DNA of 64,000 nt from Bradyrhizobium sp. LTSP885 (GTDB taxonomy: Bacteria; Pseudomonadota; Alphaproteobacteria; Rhizobiales; Xanthobacteraceae): the NCBI RefSeq assembly GCF_000938305.1, contig NZ_JYMT01000020.1:77098-141097 (forward strand). The letters are read 5' to 3'. Positions within the stretch are counted from its first letter, which is position 1, and every line of letters starts with the position of its first letter. Below the pieces are notes generated by a model, which did not search any database, was not told the origin of the DNA, and was given only the letters and a program-made list of their open reading frames with translations. Shown here one piece after another: positions 1 to 7,787 of this stretch. The translations under genes were made by a program, and so were the position numbers.

Positions 1-70
1 GACTCCCCCTCACCCGGATTGCATCTGCGATGCAATCCGACCTCTCCCCGCAAGCGGGGCGAGGTAAGGG
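1..70. repeat. double-hairpin extragenic repeat
   Basis: Two adjacent inverted repeats are visible. The first (15-39) pairs CGGATTGCAT with ATGCAATCCG. The second (41-64) pairs CCTC/CCCCGC with GCGGGG/GAGG. They lie just beyond the stop of the minus-strand hydrolase at 83 and could end its transcript, although no clear U-tract follows. The arrangement resembles dispersed extragenic palindromes of bradyrhizobia. That family assignment is from memory and not checked. Confidence 0.6.
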
Positions 71-82
71 AAACGCCCGTCG

Positions 83-853
83 TTACCTATTCGGATCCGG
101 ATAGACCATGCTGCGCCAGCCGCCGCGATCGAACGGGGCCCACTCGCCTTCCTTCTGCGCGAGGCGATCGGCGACCGCGTAGACGGCGGCCGGATGATGG
201 CCCATGCCGCAATGGCTGCTCTCGACCTCGATGCTCTCGGTCGTGGCGGATGTCTGCTCCCGGCAGCCCTGCCACGCACAGATGCCGTCGGTGCGGCTGA
301 AGACCGCGGTGGTCGGCACCGGCGGCGCGCCGGCGAGCGAACCGCCGAAACGGGCATCCTCTTCGTCGGCGCGGCGGCCGCTGGCCATCTCGTAGACGCG
401 CCAGGCATTGGTCGCCTTCGGACCCGCTGCAAACGGGCTGCCGAGCGTGATCACCTGGCGTACGCGCTCCGGCATCATCTTGGCGAGCTGGCGTGCATAG
501 AGACCGCCGAGGCTCCAGCCGACCAGCGAGACCTTGCGGCCGCTCGTCTCGTTCATCTCCCGCAGCAGATCGACCATCGCGTTCTGCACGCCATCACGAA
601 GCCCGAGATTGCGGCCCTGGCGCCAGCCGCTGACGGCGTAGCCCTTGCTGTTGAGAAAGCTGCGCAGCGGACGGGTCGACGTGTCGGACGCAACGAGCCC
701 GGGCAGCACCAGCACCGGATGGCCGTCGCCGCGTGGGGCCAGGCTCAACAGCGGCAACGCGCCGAGGAAGGCGCCGAGTTCATGAATGGCGCGGCCTTCC
801 AGAAACATCAGTGTCCTGGACGGCGGGCGTAGCGTCTGCGCAGCAACGGACAT
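83..853 (-). CDS. alpha/beta hydrolase, lipase/esterase-like
   Basis: 256-residue alpha/beta-hydrolase protein. It has the oxyanion-region motif HPVLVLPG, a nucleophile elbow GWSLGG and a late SSHCGMG segment carrying a likely catalytic His. The longer frame starts at 907, but the ATG at 853 is chosen because a strong AGAGGAG ribosome site sits just before it and the paralogue aligns from there. It is clearly paralogous to the hydrolase at 13739-14539, sharing GDGHPVL, ETSGRKVS/EASGRKVS, GWSLGG and VITLGSPF. No signal peptide is seen, so it is probably cytoplasmic. The substrate is unknown; a lipid or acyl ester is an inference from the second copy's neighbours. Confidence 0.85.
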   Translation of the reverse strand: MSVAAQTLRPPSRTLMFLEGRAIHELGAFLGALPLLSLAPRGDGHPVLVLPGLVASDTSTRPLRSFLNSKGYAVSGWRQGRNLGLRDGVQNAMVDLLREMNETSGRKVSLVGWSLGGLYARQLAKMMPERVRQVITLGSPFAAGPKATNAWRVYEMASGRRADEEDARFGGSLAGAPPVPTTAVFSRTDGICAWQGCREQTSATTESIEVESSHCGMGHHPAAVYAVADRLAQKEGEWAPFDRGGWRSMVYPDPNR

Positions 854-1055
854 TTCAACTCCTCTTCCGGCGTGGCCCTGAGGTCCCGGCAGCCGGCAAT
901 GGGTCAACAGGATAGGTCAAAGGGATTGACGCAAATCCGGCGGAATCGTTCCGCAACGCAACAATCTGTCGTGAAAAGCTAGGGAACCGATCACTTTCTT
1001 GCAAGCGCCCTAAGTCACATCCGCCACAACTAAAAGCGCTTCCGTGCCTAATCGG

Positions 1056-2339
1056 TCACAGCAGCCGCAGCACATATTCCAGCGTGTAAAGTGCAAGCCC
1101 GGCAAGCCCGCCGATCAGCGAGCCGTTGAAGCGGATGTACTGCAAATCCTTGCCGACATTGACCTCGATCAACGCGATCAACTGCTCCATGTCCCAGCTC
1201 TTCATCTGGTCGGCGATGAAGGTCGAGACGCCACTTTTTTGCTCGGCGACGACCGTGCGCAGAATCGCGGCCAGCCCCTGGTTGATCTCGCCGCGCAGCT
1301 CGGCGTCGCCGGCCAGCGCCTCGCCGGCCTCGGTGAACATTCTTGCGAGTTGATGCTGCAGCACCTGCGACTCGCCCGAGGCGCTGCGCTCGATGAAATC
1401 CTTGACGTTGGCCCAGATGGTGCGGCCGAGATTGGCAAGCTCCGGCCGCGCCATCAGGTCGCGCTTGAGGCCCTCGATGCGATCGGCGAACGCCTGGTCG
1501 CTGCCGAGCCGGTCGACAAAGGACAGCAGCATGCGATCGAATTCGCCGCGGAACGGATGCTTCGGGTCATCGCGCACTTCCTCGAAGAACTTCGTGGCCG
1601 AGGCGATGATCCGGTTCACCACGAACTTGTCGGCGCGGTAGAGCCTAAGCAGCGTCGGCATCTCGGCGCGAACCTTGTCGCGGATCAGCGCCATGGTCTC
1701 CTGCTGCGTCAGCGTCTGATGCATCGCGCGCAGGATGTCGTCGAGCAGGCCCGCATGCTTGCCCTCCTGCACGAAGCCGCGCAGTGCGCCGGCCGCAAGC
1801 GGCGCCAGATCGACCGAGAGAATCTGCGTCGTGATGCGGCGGCTGATGAACTGCATCAGGCCTGACGACTCGGTCGCCGACAACGCCTCGGGCAGCATCC
1901 GCAACACGAAGCGCGCCAGATCCTCGGCCCGCTTGCGGTCGCGGAGCCAGTCGGCGATGAAGCTGCCGAAGTCGATCTCGCGCAGCTTGGCGTCGACCGG
2001 CCCACTGTCGAGGAAGTTCGTCTCGATGAATTCGCCGAGCTTCTCGGCGATGCGCTGCTGGTTGCTCTGGATGATGGCAGTGTGCGGGATCGGCAGTCCC
2101 AGCGGCCGCTTGAACAGGGCGACGACGGCATACCAGTCGGCGAGCCCGCCGATCGTCGCGGCCTCCGCGAACGCCGCGATGAAGCCGAAGGCGGGATGCA
2201 TAGGCAGCAGCGCCTTCGAAGCGATGAAGATGACGAAGGTCGCCGCCAGCACGCCCGTCGCCAGCCACTTCACGCGCCGCAGCTCGGCCGCGCGTTCGAC
2301 ATCGACGGGAGTTGCGCTGAGGGCGGCGGGAAGGGTCAT
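1056..2339 (-). CDS. DUF445 family membrane protein
   Basis: 427-residue DUF445-type protein. A membrane segment lies near residues 25-45 (WLATGVLAATFVIFIAS), followed by the conserved GGLADWYAVVALFKRPLG patch. A long, mostly helical middle follows, then a C-terminal hydrophobic segment (LIGGLAGLALYTLEYVL). This N- and C-terminal anchoring with a large soluble domain is typical of the family. The function is unknown. The ATG at 2339 is preferred over an upstream start at 2417 because the first 26 residues of the longer frame are low-complexity and overlap a palindromic repeat. It appears monocistronic. Confidence 0.85.
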   Translation of the reverse strand: MTLPAALSATPVDVERAAELRRVKWLATGVLAATFVIFIASKALLPMHPAFGFIAAFAEAATIGGLADWYAVVALFKRPLGLPIPHTAIIQSNQQRIAEKLGEFIETNFLDSGPVDAKLREIDFGSFIADWLRDRKRAEDLARFVLRMLPEALSATESSGLMQFISRRITTQILSVDLAPLAAGALRGFVQEGKHAGLLDDILRAMHQTLTQQETMALIRDKVRAEMPTLLRLYRADKFVVNRIIASATKFFEEVRDDPKHPFRGEFDRMLLSFVDRLGSDQAFADRIEGLKRDLMARPELANLGRTIWANVKDFIERSASGESQVLQHQLARMFTEAGEALAGDAELRGEINQGLAAILRTVVAEQKSGVSTFIADQMKSWDMEQLIALIEVNVGKDLQYIRFNGSLIGGLAGLALYTLEYVLRLL

Positions 2340-2392
2340 GGGACTTTTCGTAGGGACAAATGCATTAAGCCGGAGCGCACCGCCCCCATTAT

Positions 2393-2470
2393 CGTCATTC
2401 CGGAGCGTGCGAAGCACGAATCCGGAATCTCGAGATTCCGGATCGCCGCTTCGCGTCGTCCGGAATGACG
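2393..2470. repeat. palindromic extragenic repeat with 24-bp perfect palindrome
   Basis: The outer inverted repeat is CGTCATTCCGGA at the left and TCCGGAATGACG at the right. The interior holds a perfect 24-bp palindrome at 2420-2443 centred on CTCGAG. It lies between the DUF445 start and the phasin terminator. It could form a cruciform or a stable RNA hairpin on either strand. Confidence 0.75.
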
Positions 2471-2502
2471 GAAGATACGACGACGATCTATGGCGCGGCG
2501 CC

Positions 2503-2536
2503 CAAAAAAGAAGGCCCGCGAAACGGCGGGCCTTCG
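2503..2536 (-). terminator. rho-independent terminator of the phasin gene
   Basis: On the minus strand a 9-bp stem (AAGGCCCGC pairing with GCGGGCCTT, 2511-2519 and 2526-2534) is followed by a run of about six T. It lies 28 bases past the phasin stop. This is a textbook intrinsic terminator, consistent with a highly expressed single-gene unit. Confidence 0.9.
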
Positions 2537-2561
2537 AATTGGTCAGTTGGTCGGATCGCGA

Positions 2562-3038
2562 TCAGGCGGTCTTGGTATAGACCTTGGCGAAATTGTCCTG
2601 CGCGGTCTTGGCACCGTCGGCGACGAGCTTGCCGAAATACTCGGTGGTCGCCTTCGCCCGCGAGACGAACAGTTCGCCACGCGCACGGACCATTTCCGAC
2701 TGGATCTGGGCAGCTTCGCTCAGCGACTTCGCCGAAGCGAGCTTGTCGATGCCGGAGAAGAACGCTTCCGCGTCCTGGAAGATCGCCTGCTGGATGTTAC
2801 GGCTGATCTTGGCGGCCTCGGTCACCGAACCGGCAACGGCGGACTCGATCGCGGCAGTCACCTTCTCGGAGCCGGCATACGCATCGGCAGCGCGGGTCTT
2901 GGCGGTCTCGGCCTGCTTCTTCACGAACTCACGGGCGGCTTCCGGAACTTCCAGGTTCTGTAGCTTGGTGAACGCCTCGGTGACGGGCGCGAAGGCATCC
3001 TTGACGGTGTTCAGCACGGAATTGGTTTCGGTGGTCAT
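2562..3038 (-). CDS. phasin family protein (PHA granule-associated)
   Basis: 158-residue alpha-helical protein with the phasin pattern: an amphipathic, Ala/Lys-rich chain with no signal peptide. It includes LEVPEAAREFVKKQAETAK near residues 29-47 and the late segment ARGELFVSRAKATTEYFGKL. Phasins coat polyhydroxyalkanoate granules and control their size and number. A good GGAGAGAG ribosome site precedes the ATG at 3038, and a strong intrinsic terminator follows. A PHA synthase gene set is only ~180 bases upstream on the same strand, which supports a granule role. Confidence 0.9.
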   Translation of the reverse strand: MTTETNSVLNTVKDAFAPVTEAFTKLQNLEVPEAAREFVKKQAETAKTRAADAYAGSEKVTAAIESAVAGSVTEAAKISRNIQQAIFQDAEAFFSGIDKLASAKSLSEAAQIQSEMVRARGELFVSRAKATTEYFGKLVADGAKTAQDNFAKVYTKTA

Positions 3039-3121
3039 TGGGGTCTCTCTCCATCCTCAGGTTTGAGCTATGGGCTCACCCCGTCCGGATTGGCCCGGGG
3101 CAAGAGTGTTGTGACACAGTT

Positions 3122-3153
3122 AATGGTGCATCGCAACATCAATGGTGCAGCGC
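3122..3153 (-). promoter_or_regulatory. tandem direct repeat upstream of the phasin gene
   Basis: AATGGTGCATCGC at 3122-3134 recurs as AATGGTGCAGCGC at 3141-3153, a 19-bp offset close to two helical turns. The repeats sit 84-115 bases upstream of the phasin start. Phasin genes are often repressed by PhaR, which binds TGC/GCA-rich sites, so a regulator site is plausible. No binding protein is identified from the sequence. Confidence 0.35.
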
Positions 3154-3225
3154 GATATCACGAACGCGTGAGCAGCGTAAATATCCAGCAGATTGCCTGC
3201 GGAACCGGCGGCAAAAGGTGCCTAA

Positions 3226-3819
3226 TTACTGTTGGACTGCCCCGGGAAGCCCATAGGCTTCCATCTGGGCCCGGACCTGCGCCACATTGTGCCCGAGCAC
3301 AACGATGTCGTGGGTCTTGCCCTCGACGTCGCGGACGTGGTCGCGCAGCAGCGCCTCCGCCTTGAAGCCGAGGCTTTCGAACAACGCGATCGCCGCCCGC
3401 TGGTCGACGGTCATCTGCACCGAGAACTTCTCCAGCCCGGCCCCCAGCGCGATGGCAAAGGTCTCCTGCGACAGCGCCCGGCCGACGCCCTGCCCGCGGA
3501 CATCCAGCGACACCACCATCCTGATTTCGCCGACATGGGGCGACCAGGAATGTGGGTCGCGCACCACCGTGCCGCAGCCCACCACCTTGCCCTCCTTGAT
3601 CGCCAGCAGGCTCGTGATGTCGCCACGGTCGATCTCGTTGACCCAGGCCGACAGCACCTTCGGCTGGCTGATGTTGCGCGGCAGGAACAGCAGGTCATGC
3701 GTCGGCAGCTTTTGCGCGAAGGCGAGCACCGCGGCTTCGTCGGCCCGCGTCATCAGATGGAATTCGATGTCGCCCGCCTCGGTCTTGACGTGGCGCGGAT
3801 AGGAACGTTGTTCGGTCAT
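3226..3819 (-). CDS. GNAT family N-acetyltransferase
   Basis: 197-residue GNAT protein. The acetyl-CoA binding signature is VRGQGVGRALSQ in the middle of the domain. It is preceded by VGEIRMVVSLD (strand 4) and followed by FSVQMTVDQRAAIALFESLGFKAEALL (strand 5 and the final helix). The start at 3819 overlaps the phaC stop as ATGA, so translation is probably coupled to the PHA synthase; the longer frame to 3858 runs into phaC. The substrate amine is unknown. The recurring position behind phaC suggests a link to PHA metabolism, but that is inference. Confidence 0.88.
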   Translation of the reverse strand: MTEQRSYPRHVKTEAGDIEFHLMTRADEAAVLAFAQKLPTHDLLFLPRNISQPKVLSAWVNEIDRGDITSLLAIKEGKVVGCGTVVRDPHSWSPHVGEIRMVVSLDVRGQGVGRALSQETFAIALGAGLEKFSVQMTVDQRAAIALFESLGFKAEALLRDHVRDVEGKTHDIVVLGHNVAQVRAQMEAYGLPGAVQQ

Positions 3820-4898
3820 GTCGATCTCTTGCTCAACCAGGTATCCAGTTTCGGCCACAGCCGCTTGATCGCGTTGGCGCCGGCAACCAGTGAGACGTGA
3901 CCGCCTTTCAGCATCACCTCCTCCTTGTCCTCGGAGCCGATCTTGGTGATCAGGTGCTTTGCCGCGTCATACGGCACGATATGGTCGTGCTCGGCGACCG
4001 CATGCAGGATCGGCACCTTGATGTTGGCGAGCTTCGCCTCGCGGCCGCCGACTGTCATGGTGTCGTTGAAGAGCTTGTTGTCCCACATCAGGTTCTTGAC
4101 GGTCTGACGGAAATATTCGCCGGCCAGCGGCAGTGTGTCCGTGCCCCAGCGATCCATCATCCGGTAACCTTTGACGTATTCGTCGTTCCAGATGTTGTCC
4201 CACAACTGCACCTGGCTGAATACGCGCGACGCCGGCCGCAGCATATCGAACGAGGTCATGATCATGTCGCCCGGCACATTGCCAACGCTGTCCACGAGCT
4301 TGTCGACGTCGAAATATCGTCGGTCAGAGAAGCTCCGAAACAGCTTCATCTCGCGGAAGTCGATCGGCGTCGTGAAGCAGATCAGGTTCTTCATCGGCCC
4401 GTCGTTGAAGATCGAGGCGTAAAGCAGCGACAGCACACCGCCGAAGCAATAGCCGATGATCGAAACGTCGGTCTCGCCAGAATCCTGCTGCACGCGGCGG
4501 ACGCAGTCCGGGATGAAGTCGAGGACGTAATCCTCCATCGCCAGCGATTTCTCCTCCGGCTTCGGCGCGGTCCAGTCCAGCATATAGACGTCATAGCCGC
4601 GCTTGAGCATGAACTCGATGAAGCTCTGGCCGGGCACCAGGTCGAGGATGTAGCCGCGGTTGGTGGTTGCCATCACGATCAGGATCGGCACGCGATAGAC
4701 TTCGCTTGCCATCGGCCGGTAGTGATAGAGGTTCATGGTGCCGCGCGAAATCAGCACATCCTTCGGCGTCGAGCCGAGCGACGGACCGGAGCTCGATATA
4801 TACTCGACACCCTTGATGCTGCGCTGGATCGCGCGTTGCACCTCGGACTGCACGCGCTCCGCGATCGAGCCGACGTCAAATCCTGTGGGAGCGTTCAT
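3816..4898 (-). CDS. phaC: class III-type poly(3-hydroxyalkanoate) synthase subunit PhaC
   Basis: 360-residue alpha/beta-hydrolase-fold PHA synthase that polymerises hydroxyacyl-CoA into storage polyester. The lipase-like box GYCFGG places the nucleophile at Cys151. The aspartate is in AEHDHIVP (Asp305) and the histidine in KGGHVSL (His334). This triad and the ~360-residue length match class III/IV PhaC rather than the ~600-residue class I enzymes. The W..P..MLDWT..P segment near residues 103-113 is also family-like. The ATG at 4898 overlaps the upstream phaE-like stop as ATGA. The combined frame extends further to 5297, but that part is only the other gene's shadow. Confidence 0.93.
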   Translation of the reverse strand: MNAPTGFDVGSIAERVQSEVQRAIQRSIKGVEYISSSGPSLGSTPKDVLISRGTMNLYHYRPMASEVYRVPILIVMATTNRGYILDLVPGQSFIEFMLKRGYDVYMLDWTAPKPEEKSLAMEDYVLDFIPDCVRRVQQDSGETDVSIIGYCFGGVLSLLYASIFNDGPMKNLICFTTPIDFREMKLFRSFSDRRYFDVDKLVDSVGNVPGDMIMTSFDMLRPASRVFSQVQLWDNIWNDEYVKGYRMMDRWGTDTLPLAGEYFRQTVKNLMWDNKLFNDTMTVGGREAKLANIKVPILHAVAEHDHIVPYDAAKHLITKIGSEDKEEVMLKGGHVSLVAGANAIKRLWPKLDTWLSKRST

Positions 4899-5278
4899 TT
4901 TCGCTCTCCCTCCGGCGGTGGCTGTTTGGTGCGCGGCGGACGCTGGGTCGTGCCATAGCCGCCCTCCGGCGCCAGCGAGTTGTGGTGCACCTGCTGCAGC
5001 AGCGCCTTGATCTCGCTGAGCTGGCCTTCGATCGACTGGATGCGCTCGGCCATGCCGACGAGCTGGGCGCGGCTCGGCAGGTTCATCGCCAGCAGATATT
5101 TCTCCATCAATTCGCCAAGCTGCTTCTGCGCCCCTGCCGCGGCGCCGCTGGCCTGGTTCATCACGCGCGAAAATTCCGGCGATGCCATAAGCTGGTTGCC
5201 GAAGGAGTTGAACCCCTTCTCCATCTCGCCCATCATCGTCTGCCAGATCACGGCAGGGTCGTTGCCCTTGTCGGCCAT
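4895..5278 (-). CDS. phaE: PhaE-like partner subunit of PHA synthase
   Basis: 127-residue protein, mostly helical, with Met-rich stretches (WQTMMGEMEKGFNSFGNQLMASPEF) and a coiled-coil-like segment (AERIQSIEGQLSEIKALLQQ). A Pro/Lys-rich tail follows. This resembles the PhaE subunit that activates class III PhaC, but it is far shorter than the ~350-residue Allochromatium PhaE and retains mainly the C-terminal helical part. The start at 5278 has a GGAGG site. ATGA overlap with phaC means the two are made together. A phasin-like or PhaM-like label is the alternative. Confidence 0.7.
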   Translation of the reverse strand: MADKGNDPAVIWQTMMGEMEKGFNSFGNQLMASPEFSRVMNQASGAAAGAQKQLGELMEKYLLAMNLPSRAQLVGMAERIQSIEGQLSEIKALLQQVHHNSLAPEGGYGTTQRPPRTKQPPPEGERK

Positions 5279-5449
5279 TCGGCGTCCTCCACACCATCCC
5301 GAGCGCTTGCCGCGCTTCCGCTTGTTTGCGCCATACGACACCGTTCGCGTGGGGCGAGTCAACTGCACGGCGCGACCAGCGACACCGAAAGCCTTCTGCG
5401 CTGCGTCAAACCATGGCATAGAGGGTTTTGACCGCGATACCAGCAGGGG

Positions 5450-6376
5450 ATGCCCGTGACCACGCTCGCCCATCAGCCGCCGCAAATCATCCGCGCCAAT
5501 GGCATCGACATTTGCTACGAGATATTTGGGGATGCGAACGCGGAACCGCTGCTGCTGATCATGGGCCTCGGGGCTCAGATGATTCACTGGGACGACGATT
5601 TCTGCCGCCAGCTCGCCGCGCGCGGCTTTCGCGTTGTCCGATTCGACAACCGGGACATCGGCAAGTCCTCCCATATGAGCGGCGGCAAGCGCCTGACCCC
5701 GCTCGAACTGCTCAAGCTGCGCTTTCTGAAAATCCCGGTCGCGGCGCCCTACAAACTGGGCGACATGGCGCAGGATACTGTCGGGCTGATGGATAAACTC
5801 GGTATCAAATCGGCGCATGTGGTCGGCGCGTCGATGGGTGGCATGATCGCGCAGGAGATCGCGATCACGTTCCCGGAACGGGTGCGGTCGCTGACCTCGA
5901 TCATGTCGACAACCGGCAATCCGAAAGTGCCGCCGCCGACCCGTGAGGCGACCGCGGTGCTGATGGCGCCGCCGCCGGCGACCAAGGAGGAGTATTTCGC
6001 GCGCTACGCGCAGACCTGGAAGGTGTTGCGCAACGGCTCGTTCCCCGAGGACGAAGCGCTCGACCCCGCGCGCGCCAGACGCACCTATGAGCGTGGCCTC
6101 AATCCGCCCGGCGTCGGCCGCCAGCTCCGCGCCATTCTTGCCTCAGGTAGCCGCAAGGCACGTTTGCGCAGCGTCAAGGCGCCGACGCTGGTGATCCATG
6201 GCACGGTCGATCCGCTGGTCAATCCCGAGGGCGGCAAGGACACCGCGGCCTCGATCCCCGGCGCAAAACTTGTGATGATCGAGGGCATGGGCCATGCGCT
6301 GCCGATTCCGATGTGGCCCGAGATCATCGACGCGATCGACAAGCACGCGCATGGGGCGACGGCCAAGGCCGCGTAA
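5450..6376 (+). CDS. alpha/beta fold hydrolase
   Basis: 308-residue alpha/beta hydrolase. The oxyanion region is LLLIMGLGAQMIHWD, followed by a FDNRDIGKSS loop. The nucleophile elbow GASMGG gives a serine near residue 133, the acid lies in HGTVDPLV and the histidine in GMGHALP. This matches the family of small esterases and aclacinomycin-methylesterase-like enzymes. No signal peptide is seen. It is transcribed divergently from the phaE-like gene with 171 bases between them, so the two may share a regulatory region. The natural substrate cannot be named. Confidence 0.88.
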   Translation: MPVTTLAHQPPQIIRANGIDICYEIFGDANAEPLLLIMGLGAQMIHWDDDFCRQLAARGFRVVRFDNRDIGKSSHMSGGKRLTPLELLKLRFLKIPVAAPYKLGDMAQDTVGLMDKLGIKSAHVVGASMGGMIAQEIAITFPERVRSLTSIMSTTGNPKVPPPTREATAVLMAPPPATKEEYFARYAQTWKVLRNGSFPEDEALDPARARRTYERGLNPPGVGRQLRAILASGSRKARLRSVKAPTLVIHGTVDPLVNPEGGKDTAASIPGAKLVMIEGMGHALPIPMWPEIIDAIDKHAHGATAKAA

Positions 6377-6479
6377 GGTGAGTTTCTCCGGGGTAACCAT
6401 GTAAGCCCGAGGTGCGCTCTTCCGCGCGAGACGCGAAGCCTGTAGAGAGCGTGCGATCAGTCACCGGGAGCTTTCAGAG

Positions 6480-6947
6480 ATGAACACCATTTTCCGGCTG
6501 CGGGCCGCCATCGCCGCCGCAATCTTTCTTGCGCTCGCTTCTCCGGCCGCGATGGCTGCGCCGAGCGAAGCCCAGCAAGAAGCCAACCGCAAGGCCGTGC
6601 TGGCCTTCTACGAGAAGGGGCTGAACCAGAAGGATGCCGACGCGGCGCTTGCCTATGTCGGCGACCGCTATGTGCAGCACAATCCGGGTGCCCCCGACGG
6701 TCCTGACGGCTTCCGCAAGTTCATTGCCTTCCTGCGCGAGAAATTCCCGAACTCGCACAGCGAGATCAAGCGCTCGTTCGTGGATGGCGACTACGTCATC
6801 CTCCACGTCCACGCGGTGCGCGAGCCCGGCACCCGCGGCAACGCGATCGTCGACATCTTCAAGCTGGAGAACGGCAAGATCGTCGAGCACTGGGATGTTG
6901 TGCAGCCGATCCCGGAGAATCCGGCGAACAGCAACACGATGTTCTGA
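6480..6947 (+). CDS. exported SnoaL-like (NTF2-fold) protein
   Basis: 155-residue protein with a clear Sec signal peptide at residues 1-27, likely cut after AMA. The mature part is a SnoaL/NTF2-fold domain: NRKAVLAFYEKGLNQKDADAA, YVGDRYVQHNPGAPDG, and the end segment IFKLENGKIVEHWDVVQPIPE. Such secreted NTF2-fold proteins are often annotated as polyketide-cyclase-like, but no polyketide genes are present. The start at 6480 follows a GGGAGCTTTCAGAG leader. The function is unknown. Confidence 0.85.
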   Translation: MNTIFRLRAAIAAAIFLALASPAAMAAPSEAQQEANRKAVLAFYEKGLNQKDADAALAYVGDRYVQHNPGAPDGPDGFRKFIAFLREKFPNSHSEIKRSFVDGDYVILHVHAVREPGTRGNAIVDIFKLENGKIVEHWDVVQPIPENPANSNTMF

Positions 6948-6952
6948 GTGCC

Positions 6953-7072
6953 TAGCCCGGATGGAGCGGAGCGCAATCCGGGACACTTCGCACGCGGATC
7001 GACCGCCCCCGGATTGCGTGGAGCCTGTCATCGGGCGCGCATTCGCGCGACCCGTTGGCTCCATCCGGGCTA
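6953..7072. repeat. interspersed inverted-repeat element, family 2, copy 1
   Basis: The perfect 15-bp terminal inverted repeat TAGCCCGGATGGAGC (6953-6967) is matched by its complement at 7058-7072. The interior includes a block that recurs almost identically, in inverted orientation, in the copy at 48786-48908. It sits between the SnoaL-like gene and the convergent spermidine-synthase-like gene, where its hairpins may act as a bidirectional terminator. Confidence 0.8.
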
Positions 7073-7083
7073 CACGGCAAAGC

Positions 7084-7758
7084 CTATCCCTTCGTCGCGA
7101 TCCAGATCACATGCCGTGCGCCGCCACCTTTGCCGGTGGCACGGACGGCAACTTCGTTGACCTCGAAACCGGCCTGGCGAAGCGATTTCGGGAACTTGGC
7201 ATTCGGCCCGGACGACCAGACCGCGAGCACGCCGCCGCGCCGCAAAGCAGTGTGCGCGGTCTTCAGTCCGGCGACATCATACAACGCGTCATTGGCCTTG
7301 CGGGTCAGCGCTTCGGGGCCGTTGTCGACGTCGAGGAGGATCGCGTCGAAGGTGTGCTTATGTCGCTCGATGACATCGGCAACATCCCGTTCCTGGATGC
7401 TCACGCGCGGGTCGTTCAGGCTGTTGCCGAAGATCTCCGCCATCGGGCCGCGCGCCCAGGCGACGACCGCGGGCACCAGTTCGGCCACCACGATTTGCGC
7501 TTCGCTCCCGAGCACGGCGAGCGCAGCCCGCAGCGTAAAGCCCATGCCGAGGCCGCCGATGAGAAAATGCGGCTTCTTGATTTTTTCGATCTGCTTCGCA
7601 GCAAGCGTCGCCAGCGCAGCTTCCGAGCCCGACAGGCGGCTGTTCATCAACTCGTTGGTGCCGAGCATGATCGAGAATTCGCGGCCGCGCCGCATCAGAC
7701 GCAATTCATCGTCAGTGCCGGGAATCCCCGCCGTGTCGATCTTTTCCCATGGAATCAT
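7084..7758 (-). CDS. spermidine-synthase-like / SAM-dependent methyltransferase-fold protein
   Basis: 224-residue Rossmann-fold protein. The nucleotide-binding loop is LIGGLGMGFTLRAAL near residues 67-81. An acidic VVAELVPAVVAWA strand follows, and then FDAILLDVDNGPEALT, where polyamine aminopropyltransferases have their conserved aspartate region. It is shorter than true spermidine synthase (~280) and lacks a recognisable N-terminal beta-domain, so polyamine synthesis is doubtful. It lies just after the P450-reductase fusion on the same strand (29-base gap). Confidence 0.8.
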   Translation of the reverse strand: MIPWEKIDTAGIPGTDDELRLMRRGREFSIMLGTNELMNSRLSGSEAALATLAAKQIEKIKKPHFLIGGLGMGFTLRAALAVLGSEAQIVVAELVPAVVAWARGPMAEIFGNSLNDPRVSIQERDVADVIERHKHTFDAILLDVDNGPEALTRKANDALYDVAGLKTAHTALRRGGVLAVWSSGPNAKFPKSLRQAGFEVNEVAVRATGKGGGARHVIWIATKG

Positions 7759-7787
7759 GCGATGACGTTTAGCATGACCACCCTAGC

